Assembly: GCF_002104995.1 (NCBI RefSeq)
Contig: NW_024468249.1
Span: 2,976,001 to 3,040,000, forward strand
Length of the DNA stretch: 64,000 bases
Reading direction: 5' to 3'
Source: Linderina pennispora
Taxonomy: Eukaryota > Kickxellomycota > Kickxellomycetes > Kickxellales > Kickxellaceae
Notes under the pieces: generated by a model
Told to the model about the DNA's origin: nothing
Databases searched by the model: none
What the model saw: only the letters and a program-made list of their open reading frames with translations
Shown here: positions 29,070-39,049 of the stretch, piece after piece
Position numbering within the stretch: the stretch's first letter is position 1
How the letters are laid out: every line of letters begins with the position of its first letter
Made by a program: the position numbers and the translations under genes

Positions 29070-30713
29070 CTAGATCCTCGCAATATGGATAATACGATTA
29101 TGAATTCTAGCTACTTTAAGTACTACTTCTTGATTTGGTTCACCAATAATAGAAGCAATATATTCACCAAATGGACTACTTGCTTGTATTTTGATATGAG
29201 TGTGAGTACTGCTAACTACTTCATTGTGAATCATATAGATATCTAGATAGTAGAATGGCAACCCTCTAAAAGTATATAAGAAATAATGACTAACTAGGAA
29301 CTCATCTCCAGCATGAAGTATGTTATAAGCAACTTTGTATCTAGCTGGCCTAAGATCAGTATTTTCTCTTATGTATATGGGTTCTAGATCATCAAGTTCA
29401 ATGTTGCTGATATCAGCAATAAGATCATCTATTCCTAGGTCATCAGCATCCTCACTAATACTTGAGAGAGTTGAGAGACAAACTTTCTCTCTTGCTTGTT
29501 GAGCAGTTAGCCAATCAATATGCATCCCACGATAGTTTACAAGTCCCATTTCAGCAAATGTGTGTTGTTGTCTTTCTCTTGAAGCAACAGGCCAGAAAGA
29601 ATTCCTCTGACTTGGAACAATGGTGATGTTTGTGTTATCTCTTCTTAGAACAACTTCTGATTCAACAGGACCACTGCTGGTAGCATATGTTAGAAGAACA
29701 GTTGGGTGCCCATTAAATGTAAGATTGGAAACAACAGTCATCACATCCTCATTCTCTTTCAACTTTTTAGCTATTCCTTGTTTCTTCATAGTTGTCCTAT
29801 TGAACCAATGGCAGTAACCAAGAGCATGTTCTTTATGGAAGTAAATGCATAACATATTTTTGTTATAAATCTGATCAACTAGTGCCATCCATTGCTTTTC
29901 ATAAGATGTTGCAAATGTCCTACAATCACTAAGAAACTCCAGTGTACTAGCAATTAAGTTTATGTTCCATTCTACTTCTTTCAACTCAGGAGAGTGAACA
30001 GTAAGCTCAAGTCTCATTAATCCTTCATTCCTGCAAGCAACAAGTGTTTCACCAAATTGCTGAGAAGTTGGCATCACTAGCTCTGATAGCTTAGAAGTAA
30101 GTTGATTACGAACCTCACCACTTTCTAGAAGTTGAACAAATTTATTATACAACTTGTTCCTAATTTTTATTTCATCTTCATCAGTAAACCAGCTAATACA
30201 GTTTGCTCCAACTTTATCTTCATCATCAAGAATATCATTGCTACTGATTTCATTATCAAGAAGAAATTCCTTAATCACAGCCCTAGAAGATATGTTTAAA
30301 CAATCCATTGTAATATCATAGTTCAGAAGAAATACATGTTCCTGATGCATCCTAAGAAAGATATCAGTTAGTGCAGGATCAGCTATTGCAACATTTGGAG
30401 CAGATACTTTGTAAACAGAGACTTTACCATTTCTTGCACTTGTCATGCACTTCATATACTTAAATCTGTATCCATCACCAAAAACTCTATGCAATCTAAC
30501 AAATGGAGTAATATTGTTAATCTGATCTATAAGAGCATATGATTCAGGTATCTCAACAACACATGAATCCATAAAGATATCAGATTGCTGAACAAATCCT
30601 TGTTGTTCAATGCCATTACTAGTATATCTTGCATCAGATATATCAGGCATATTATCTCTATTCTTCAACTGAAGTCCCAAAAGGGAGTTAAGATGTACTC
30701 CCAAGGAGGCCAT
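29070..30713 (-). CDS. element B ORF1, 547-aa protein of unknown function
   Basis: An intact 547-aa frame. Its ATG is the complement of CAT in the repeat end GGAGGCCATTC, so it starts within the right terminal repeat, exactly as in element A. Conserved points are MPDISDARYT at 22-31, YDITMD at 132-137, NCISW at 171-175, KLYNK at 187-191, LLESGEVRN at 195-203, RLELTVHS at 234-241, and SQRNSFW further on. The D-x-T-x-D, K-x-YNK and R-x-E order is suggestive of Rep/relaxase folds, but HUH and catalytic Tyr positions cannot be fixed by eye. No membrane segment is seen. It shows no sign of decay. Confidence 0.8.
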   Translation of the reverse strand: MASLGVHLNSLLGLQLKNRDNMPDISDARYTSNGIEQQGFVQQSDIFMDSCVVEIPESYALIDQINNITPFVRLHRVFGDGYRFKYMKCMTSARNGKVSVYKVSAPNVAIADPALTDIFLRMHQEHVFLLNYDITMDCLNISSRAVIKEFLLDNEISSNDILDDEDKVGANCISWFTDEDEIKIRNKLYNKFVQLLESGEVRNQLTSKLSELVMPTSQQFGETLVACRNEGLMRLELTVHSPELKEVEWNINLIASTLEFLSDCRTFATSYEKQWMALVDQIYNKNMLCIYFHKEHALGYCHWFNRTTMKKQGIAKKLKENEDVMTVVSNLTFNGHPTVLLTYATSSGPVESEVVLRRDNTNITIVPSQRNSFWPVASRERQQHTFAEMGLVNYRGMHIDWLTAQQAREKVCLSTLSSISEDADDLGIDDLIADISNIELDDLEPIYIRENTDLRPARYKVAYNILHAGDEFLVSHYFLYTFRGLPFYYLDIYMIHNEVVSSTHTHIKIQASSPFGEYIASIIGEPNQEVVLKVARIHNRIIHIARI

Positions 30714-31101
30714 TCACAAATATAAATAGTTAAAGAAACTAAATAACTATTATCAGAATAACCAATTAACAAATAAGAAATCAATTACTAGCAGTAGATA
30801 AATATTTTAAAATACAGAATGTTTAGTAGTGGCCAAAAAGATTCTAGCAACTAGATTAACAAATAAACAAAGATGCCAAATATGGTGCTTCTACGAAACC
30901 CCCTTCGGCATCCTGAAAAATTTCAGTTGATACACAATTAATATGCTTCTACTGAGATAGAGGCTGTGTCCCAAGAAATCAACTGAAATTTTTCAGGATG
31001 CCGAAGGGGGTTTCGTAGAAGCACCATATTTGGCATCAGAACAAGAAAACAATAAAAATATTAATAATTATGAAATAGCTAACCAATTCTGACTGATCTC
31101 C
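30705..31101 (+). repeat. terminal repeat B-right, loop inverted
   Basis: Direct 397-bp repeat of 26854-27250. Hairpin arms are at 30872-30931 and 30978-31037. The 46-nt loop at 30932-30977 is the exact reverse complement of the B-left loop. Being upstream of ORF1, this copy probably acts as its promoter. Confidence 0.9.
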
Positions 31102-31800
31102 ATTGACTTTTTGAAAAATATATTTTTGACTTTGTTTTGCTCACAAAAATTTGTCGATTTATCTCTCAACAACTAGCATAGCCACCATAGGCTTTTTTTG
31201 ACTGCAGCGATAGGCCCATGCATCGAGTTCACTAGCCACGAATAAACGGTTTCATTTACTTTCTCATGTACAATTTCCTAGACCAATGCAACGTAGGTGC
31301 CAAAAACGATGAATTTTGGCCATTATCAGATCATACGCATAGTGAAGCCCTATATGTGAGTAGCGCATCGTATCTAGGAGATGCCACTGACCATCGTACA
31401 ATAGAAACAGTACACACATCTAGTCAATTTATAACCCAAATTGCCATTTATGTAATGAAGACTATTTCAGACATAATCTTTGCACTCTCCTACTGCATAT
31501 CCTAAGTATGTAATCAAGGTAAGTTATATACCATCATATGCACACTGGTCAGCATGTCACATCCCCCTCTACTAAGGAAGCAATAGCCACAGCTGTATGG
31601 AGATATACTACTCTAAACTCAGAATCTACTTTTTCCAATTTTCTTAGAATCTAGTTTTCCTCTCAATGTTGGCAGAACAGAGTATATTGATTAGGATTTT
31701 TCATTCCCACTATCACCAGTAGGGCATGTACTTTGTATAGCAAGTATATTTGATTTGATCTATTGTGTATTTGATCAGAAATCGCTGCTTAAAGAAGGAT
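31102..31800. other. Tc1-like fragment and AT-rich filler
   Basis: The first 170 bp match the inner right part of the Tc1-like element (compare 23840-24000; shared GATTTATC and TTTCATTTACT) but are more decayed. The rest up to the inverted arm has only an 80-codon frame without similarity. Confidence 0.55.
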
Positions 31801-32881
31801 TAAGAAAGTTGCAAAATTTGTGATTCAGATTAAATGGCTTATCATTAGGCACAGAGGATACATATAGATATCTCACAGTATAGAGTGGATAGCCACAGTA
31901 GTAACCTCTCTACCTATCTATATACTGATACTATAAAAAATCATGTCATAGAAATACATTGCTTCAAAGGAGAGCATAAGTGTAGTTGCACATTATTTAT
32001 AGTTGATTACTCCTTCAGTGAACTAGCTATCAATCTCATTTCTCTTCAGCGTTGAATACTAGTCATGTGAATATCAATCATGCAATCTACATCTATAAGA
32101 GTGAAGGCAGCACTGAAGCATTGATCATTTCCTTCATATTTTTCATCTCATGTTGAATACATGATAGTACCATGCGTAGTTGAGCAACATTGTGAATGAG
32201 ATATTTATATAGAAGAGGGAGTGCAGCAGAGTTATGGGTAGAGATTTCACATCATTCAAAAAATGATAAGGTATAGAAATAGCACTATGAAGCCAAAGTT
32301 GGTAAAAATTTTGCCTCTCAAATTTTTCTAGTTTTTTACTCTTGTATCGATATCATACGAAGTATGATGTTTAATGAACATCTGTCATGCTGCTAGGGTG
32401 GTTCCGACTCACCCAAGGCGGATTACTCACTGAGAGTGGCGCAGCTTTATCCAGGGCCGTACGCGGCTTAGATGAGGGCTCAGTATGCGCACTCGGCCCT
32501 TGCTTAAATACCCCTTGCTGGCTCCTAGCAGCAGGGATTCCTTCTGGTTTTTCCAATATATCTTGGTGAACGCCTACTTTTGGTTTTATCAGCACATTTA
32601 TAATCATCATTAGGAGAACACGCTACCTAGTTTCCTCTTCCCTGACATTTGACCTAGGTCGTTTTAGGCGCGTACTGTATTATTTAAGTGTATTTTGTGG
32701 GCTATGATGAGTGCTGACAGAAGAAAGGCACCCGGCACCACACATCTAACTTCATACGTTTATACTATGTCAAGCCCCATCAAACATATGTCGAATGGAA
32801 GTATCTACGTTATCTGATGATGAAGATATAGCATCAAAATGTTGAAAAAAATTTTTTGTGACTCAATTTTGCCGCCCAGTG
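31801..32881 (-). repeat. right long inverted arm of the island
   Basis: Reverse complement of 16865-17461 joined to 21606-21722, ending in the tip CCCAGTG followed by TA. It keeps the site into which element A inserted on the other arm. It is interrupted by the insert at 32384-32741. A second, more decayed tip follows at about 32925. Confidence 0.8.
32384..32741. mobile_element. candidate solo LTR or small insertion with ACATCT duplication
   Basis: This GC-richer block of about 358 bp is absent from the matching left arm and is flanked on both sides by ACATCT. On the minus strand it contains a TATTTAAG box. These features fit a solo LTR or other small insertion with a 5-6-bp target duplication. 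Ends are not clear TG..CA, so the class remains open. Confidence 0.55.
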
Positions 32882-32935
32882 TATAAGCTGAAAAAATTTT
32901 GTGACTCAATTTTACTGCTCAGTGTAGTACTCAGC

Positions 32936-33174
32936 ATATAATCCTGTATTGTATGGGCAGGTGAGACTAGTCACAAGGGAGTGAAGCCCACCCCCAGAAC
33001 ATACAGATAAAAGGCTATATACATCAGAGAAACAGCTTGTTTCCACAGGTTTATTCTTTTACTCAAATTACAAACACATCAATCCAAGTAAAAACATTTC
33101 TACACAACGAGTGCATAGTTCATGATACGGCGTTGATAGCAATGAGTTTATAAAACAACTAAAGTATTTGCAAC
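32936..33174. other. right flank of the island and 3' region of the P5B ATPase gene
   Basis: Base composition returns towards host values. No gene is seen; this probably holds the 3' untranslated region of the ATPase. Confidence 0.4.
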
Positions 33175-36100
33175 TTACAGCTTGATCTTCAAACGACGCA
33201 GCGGCTTCTTCTTCCGCAGGAGGCTGCGCATAGGACCATTGATGACGAACACCTGCCAGAAATTGGTTGCAGCCATGTTACCGAGACAGTATCCCCACAG
33301 TGCCCAGCGGCTGTTCCTAGGGATAACATTGTGGCCAAGTGGGCTGTTGTATGGCTCGATTTTCCATGTGGGCTTAGGGTAGTGCAGGCTCTCGAGGACA
33401 GTATCGGTTCCACAGTTGAGGCGGAATGCACAGCCCACCCGGTTCGGATTAGCTAGAAGCATATACGACACAAAGGTCATCAAGAAGGCCCAGATGACAA
33501 GCAGCGAGTAGTTTTTGTACCAACGGGCACGGTAGAGGTGACCGTAGTTGACAACGAACCCGTTGTTAATGAACTGGAATGTGGAGACAAACGACAGAAT
33601 TGATGCCTCGTAGTTGTCGCCCAACAACCACCACTTGGTCACATCTACCTCAGCAGACGCGTGCTCGTTGCAGCGGAACCAGGGTTGCTGGAAGAGCCAG
33701 ACATAGGCCATTGCAGAGAAGAGCCAGTTGATCAGAGCAATGCCGCCAACGGAGGCCAGCATCTGAGGACCGAGAATGCGTGTGGTTGGCCGATACGGCG
33801 CCAGCTTTTTAGCGGGGCCAGACATGGAAACTGTCATAGCCAGACCAGTGGCGATAGCACCATCAATAAGCATCCACAGGTTCTGCGTCAGACTGATGGC
33901 AAAGTAGAAGCTGGCCATTTTGACCATTCCCGACATGATCTGACCGTAGCAGATGAGGGCGGCAAAGTTGGCAAACGATGTGGCCAAGCCAGCACGACTC
34001 TGAATCAGCAGCTCAACACACGAATAGATAGAACGGTTGGCAGACGAGAAGGGCGATACAATCGAGGCCTCAGCATCGGAGAGGGCGATACCAACATGCG
34101 CAGCACGCAGGGCACCGCAATCATTGCCGCCATCACCACACATTGCCGTGATGCCGTACTTCATATGCAGCTCGATGCATTCGACCTTGTTGACCGGCTT
34201 CATACGCGCAAATACGCGAGTATGGAACAGGATGCTGTCGATGGCGCCCGTGTTGTTGAGACGCGAGAATGCAGTGCCTGTAAGCGCCAGCTCCGTTGTC
34301 GGATATCCATCTTGGCCAAGCTCTGCCAGGTACGGGGCAATGTCGCTGACAGCCTCCATCGTGTCGACATCAATCCACTGGACATCGTCCATGGTCGATT
34401 TGCAGTCACCTAGCAGGACCTTGTTGTTGGGCGGGATCATACCGCACTGGCGCGCAATATAGACGCCAGTTAGAGCGGTGTCCCCGGTGATCATGACAGT
34501 ACGGGTTGAGCCACCCTTCAGCTCGCCAATGGCGGACTCAGTGTCGCTCTTGAGCATGTTCTTGAACACCAGCAGGCCAAGCAGATTGCAGTCACCCTCA
34601 AGCTCGTCCTGCGTCAGGTCCTTGATCTTTTCGAGTGGAATGTCCAGCTCCTTGTGGGCAATCGATAGGACATAGCAGCCCTCACGGGCCAGACCGGCGC
34701 AGGTATCATCGTAGTCGGATGGCACAGAACTGCTGTTCGCGATCTGCCTGATGCGCTCAAACGAACCCTTGACAAACACATGCAGCTTACCAGTGGTTTC
34801 ATCCAGAATGGCGACCGACATGGAGGCACGGGCATGGACGAACTCGAAGCGGCGAACAACGTGCAAGATCCCATGCTTGGCGCTATCAGCGGGAATGATC
34901 GCATCGAGATACCTGGGGGCTGGATCAATGGTAGATTTTGACGCACGGAACTGCTCAATGTCGACGGGGTTACCGATGAGCTGCCCGTTGAGGTCAGTGA
35001 CAGCATGGCAGCTGGCAACAGCCTGCTGGAAGAGAACATCATTGTCGCCCAACGTGTTCTGGAACTTGTTGAAAGCGCCTGTCTGCTTGTCAATGCACTG
35101 GCCGCCGTAGTACTCGAGGCCCTCCTTGGTCAGCGTGCCAGTCTTGTCGAAGCAGAAGATCTGGACCTTGCCAGCAATCATGATGCGCTGAGGGTCGACA
35201 CAGAAGATCTGCTTCTTGCGCAGACGCGCAGCAGCAATCGACTGGCCGATGACCAGAGCAGCAGGCAGTAGCGGTGAGAGCAGCTGGGCAATGGCAAACA
35301 CGCCGTAGAAGACAATGGCGACGTTATTGCCCTTGTACAGGTATGCCGCCATGGCCATGACGAAGACTGAGTACAGGATTAGAATGAACACCACAATGCG
35401 CATCTGCTCGTTGAAGATGAATGAGATCGGATTCGGGAACAGGATCTTGCGCACCAGCTGGCCCTTGTCAGACGAGGTACCCGTGCGGTTGACCAGCGCC
35501 AGCACACGGTCGCTCTCGAGCTGGTCGGTGGCATGCAGGATGGGCTGCACTTGCGATACGATTGTACCTGCGTACAGGGTAGACATCTTTCCGGCGCCTT
35601 CGGGGTCGTAATGCCCCTCGTCCAGGCGGAGCGGGAACTTGCGTATCGGCAGCGGCTCACCCGTCAGTGATGACTCGTCCATGATGGCACTTCCAGAAAG
35701 CAAGATGCAATCGCACGACATGTGTGAGCCAGAGATGATCTCAATGACATCGCCAGGCACGAGACCTTTTGTCGAAGTCTCGATCCACTGGCCGTCACGC
35801 TTCACGCTGATCATTTCCTCTTGCTCGGCCATGCGCTTCAGGCGCTTCTCTGAGCCCATGCGCAAGAGGACCTTGATAGTGGCCGAGATCATGATCACGC
35901 CAGTGTCGACAAGACCGACCTGGTAGTAGGCGTAAAAGTAGAAGGCCCACAGAAAGATGAACTGGTAGATGTAGAAGAACGAGACCAGCTCGCGCACAAA
36001 GGCCATGAAGACGCCGGGCACTTCGACCTGGATAAAGTTGGGACCCACCAGCTCGGAGCGGTACAGTGCATCCTCAGAGGACAAGCCACCCGCCTGCGAG

Positions 36101-37624
36101 ATCAGACTGCGGTTGGTGGCTCCCAGATCAAAATCGAACGGCGCGTACTGGCCAATCTGGTCGTCAAACACGTAGCGTGTGCACTGGTACGTAAAGTAGA
36201 TGCGGCCCTCGCTGGTGCGCTCGACGGGACAAGTGGTGTAGGTCCTATCCTGGCTCATCACAATGCTCAGCCTCTCGGTGATCCGGTTGATGGCCTCCTG
36301 CAGCACGTTGGGCTGCTCAGCTACAAGCTTGACCTCATGCACAGGACGCACCACGCAGACGTACTGCCCTGTGGCCGGCAGGGTCTGCACACGGAAAAAG
36401 TTGCGCAGGTGGGGCTTGAGGATGTAGAGCACGATCAGGAAAAGGAACGACAGCCCCCAGACGATCAGGAAGGTGGCCAGCTCCAGGTAGTCATCTTTGT
36501 ACGCCAGGCTTGAAACCACGCCGTGGCGCCAGCCGGGCATCGAGCCGTAGTAGTCGGTAGTCCACACGCCCAAGTAGCAGATCCACAGAATCATCACTCC
36601 GCCGATCGACCAGATCCCCAATGTGCCGAGGAAATGGTCGCGGTAGCCCTTGAGGCTGATGTCGCGCTGCAGGCTATCTGTAGTCTCCAGAAGCGACGGG
36701 CTTGCCCCGTTGATCGTGGTAGCACCGGGCCGGGCAGTCTTGTCCAGCGTGTTGCGCTCATCTGAATCGTCATCGAAAGCAATTGCCGCACCCTTCTCGG
36801 CCTTGACGTCATCAATCGGTGTGTTGGCGGCGGCGGCAGCAGCGGCGGCTGAGCGCTTGGCCTCTGAGGCATCGAGCGTGTGGGAGGCAATTTGGTGCAC
36901 GCCGCGCTCGGCCCAGCGCTTGTACAGCGACCACACGCCGATTATAAAGGCCAGGGCACCGTTGACGGCAAAGGTGGCAATCCAGTAGCCCTCATTGTAC
37001 TTGTAGTTGGCATGTGGCGCCGCTGGGCAGTCAGCCCACACCCCGATCATATCGCCGGTTGCCCACATGCTGCCCCAGATACCTACAGATTGGCTCTGGT
37101 CGGTGATGCCGGCCCACTCACCACACCTGTTGCGGATGTCGGGTTTCGGGTCCCATGGATGGAACTGGGTGATGTTGACCTTGGGGATCGGCCCGCAAGG
37201 GACCAGCGACAGGGCTTCGGAGGGGATCTTACTGGGCTTTTGCTTGCAAAAGCACGGGTTGGCCGCATTGATCTCGGCTGTGCATTCGTCGTGGCAATGG
37301 CCATCGGCACAGAAGCTCTGTCCTTCGGGGCAGGCTGGCCGTACATTGCCGGGGCACTTTGACAGATCGGATACGCAGAGCGAATAGCACGTCTGGTTGT
37401 ATGCCTGCCTCAGCGGGCATTCGGCGCCGTTCTCATCGTAGCGGTTAACTATGATGCTGGTACTACGGCGTTAGCATGTGTTATTTTGCTGCGGGGGAGG
37501 GAGGGCGTCCAGCTGTTCGGGCCAGGCGGCTTCGTCACGTACCTTGGTGCCAGAGCTGGTTTGCAGTAGCGATTTGCGCGCACAGCAGCGTGCCCAGGAC
37601 CAGAAGCGTCTTTCGCAGTTCCAT
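33175..37624 (-). CDS. P5B-type ATPase (ATP13A2/Ypk9-like) with signal peptide; one intron
   Basis: I build this from two exons: 37624-37543 and 37448-33175, 1451 aa. The 94-bp intron starts GTACGT, has branch site TGCTAAC and ends CATAG. Exon 1 encodes a signal peptide (MELRKTLLVLGTLLCAQ). A luminal or extracellular Cys-rich domain of about 130 residues follows. The ATPase core has SSLTGEP, LLPAAL before the phosphorylation site (a P5B mark), DKTGTLT near residue 795 and GDGGNDCGALRAA. About ten to twelve membrane segments are spread over the protein. P5B pumps export polyamines from lysosomes or vacuoles in animals and yeast; substrate and location here are inferred. The uninterrupted frame would start at 37068 and miss the secretory part. 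Confidence 0.85.
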
Positions 37625-39049
37625 GGCGATGGGTCGTTGCGGTTGGAATAATTACAGTTGTACCAGTGAACAGGAGTAGAGAGTGCAGAAAACAGAGCAG
37701 CTGGGCGGAAGCAAAGCAGAAAGGGGGTTGGTTAGGGAACTGGTGCACGCTTTCATTGTGTTCCTCCCCTGGCCGATTCAGTCCCTTTAAATAATTGCGG
37801 GCGGCTAATCACAAACGGCGCCCCGTGGGCAAACAGTAGCAGGCGCGCAGCGGCAGATGGGGAGGGGCGCATTGCAGGTTGACTTTTTCTTGCCGAGGAA
37901 CGGTGGGCAATTTGCCCATTGGCGCAACGCGGAGAATAAGGGCGCCAGTTTGGCCCGTGAACACTGGGCCGCGGGCCATAGAGCAGAGGCGGGCGGATCG
38001 CGCTGCCGCGACGGTTGCAGAATGGCCCATCAAAGCGCCTTCCTAAAGCGGCAGCCATGCACTGCCAATCCTGAGCCCCGCACTTCAAAGCGTCAGGCTG
38101 GCCAGCGGGCGCGCACCCAGCCTTTCGATGATGCAAAAGCGCTCGGCTGCCCCGTAATTTCCTGTCTGGCTTATCTCGCCAGCAGGGTAGCGTGGTTTTT
38201 TTTACTCCACATGGCTGGGACGCCAGATAATCGACTGGGCGCGTGAAATACGGCTGCAGCTGCTAGTCCGGGCGCGTCCATGCGCACCGTCCTTATCGCC
38301 GGTCAATTTCTCGACCAGAATAATATCCGCCGCGCTGTTGCAAGAAATCCACGATTGCTCCGGCGCACCAAGCCAGGCGCTGGCAGCAGCAGGCAATTCC
38401 CTCTCGCCCTCTGACGTCAGCGGTGGCAATCGTTTTTACATGGCTTTGCCCAGGAAGGACGCTTCACAGCAGGATGTGCAACGTATGCAGCGCTGGCAAG
38501 TCCTGCGACTGTACGCCTGTCCGACGCGCAAGCAGCATGCGAGCTTTTTATGGCAATCAGCCCACATCCCACCCACAAAAACCTACGCCAGCACCAGCTG
38601 GCTGGCACCGCACAGGGCTATGCCATGAGAATTCCCTCTGTGTATCGGCAGGCGACCAGGGCGGGGCGCGCTGTAGAGCGGAATCTGGGGCACTCGTTTT
38701 TCTGGGTGCGGCACGCACAGGAGCATGCTTGTGCATAATCAATAGCCCGTTCGGACCCTCTCAACAGCAGACATGCCAGGTTTCTGCCCAGGAGCAAGAT
38801 GGACGTCTTCTTCATTTTGGGGGAGCGAGCGAGGCCGGAGATAGGAGGTTTCAGGCCGCCGAACAAGCTCCTGTAGAGGAAAAAAAATCAAGTTCAACAA
38901 GAAATTCTGCCTCCATATTCATCCGGATCGCCCGGCTTATTTTATTATCAGGAAACTACGTGTAGACCATTCGGCAGCGAGCCCGCTTGATTTCATAGCC
39001 CCTCTGCCCCTAGCCAACCCTGCACTCTCTTCCCACTACATGACACGAC
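37625..39049. other. 1.4-kb divergent intergenic region
   Basis: Promoter region between the divergent P5B and CTC1-like genes. Several open frames of 75-180 codons exist on both strands but overlap each other and have no domain, as expected for GC-rich non-coding DNA. Confidence 0.5.

Larger units (their letters stand above)
26854..31101 (-). mobile_element. composite element B with hairpin-bearing terminal direct repeats
   Basis: The 4248-bp element is the intact relative of element A, in opposite orientation. It is bounded by 397-bp direct repeats (26854-27250 and 30705-31101) that look identical by eye except for an inverted loop. Its three genes are in the same order and relative orientations as in A: ORF1 30713-29070 (minus), ORF2 28828-29067 (plus) and ORF3 28787-27558 (minus), all open. 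The 3' end carries three imperfect tandem copies of about 113 bp. Flanking triplets are ACT and ATT, so a target duplication is not certain. It appears to have landed in an older Tc1-like sequence, whose remains continue at 31102. With three intact genes and matching ends it is the best candidate for an active copy. Confidence 0.85.

Noticed and set aside
16865-32881. Giant Maverick/Polinton-like or virus-derived element
   Set aside because: No polymerase, capsid or integrase genes were seen; the contents are small nested transposons.
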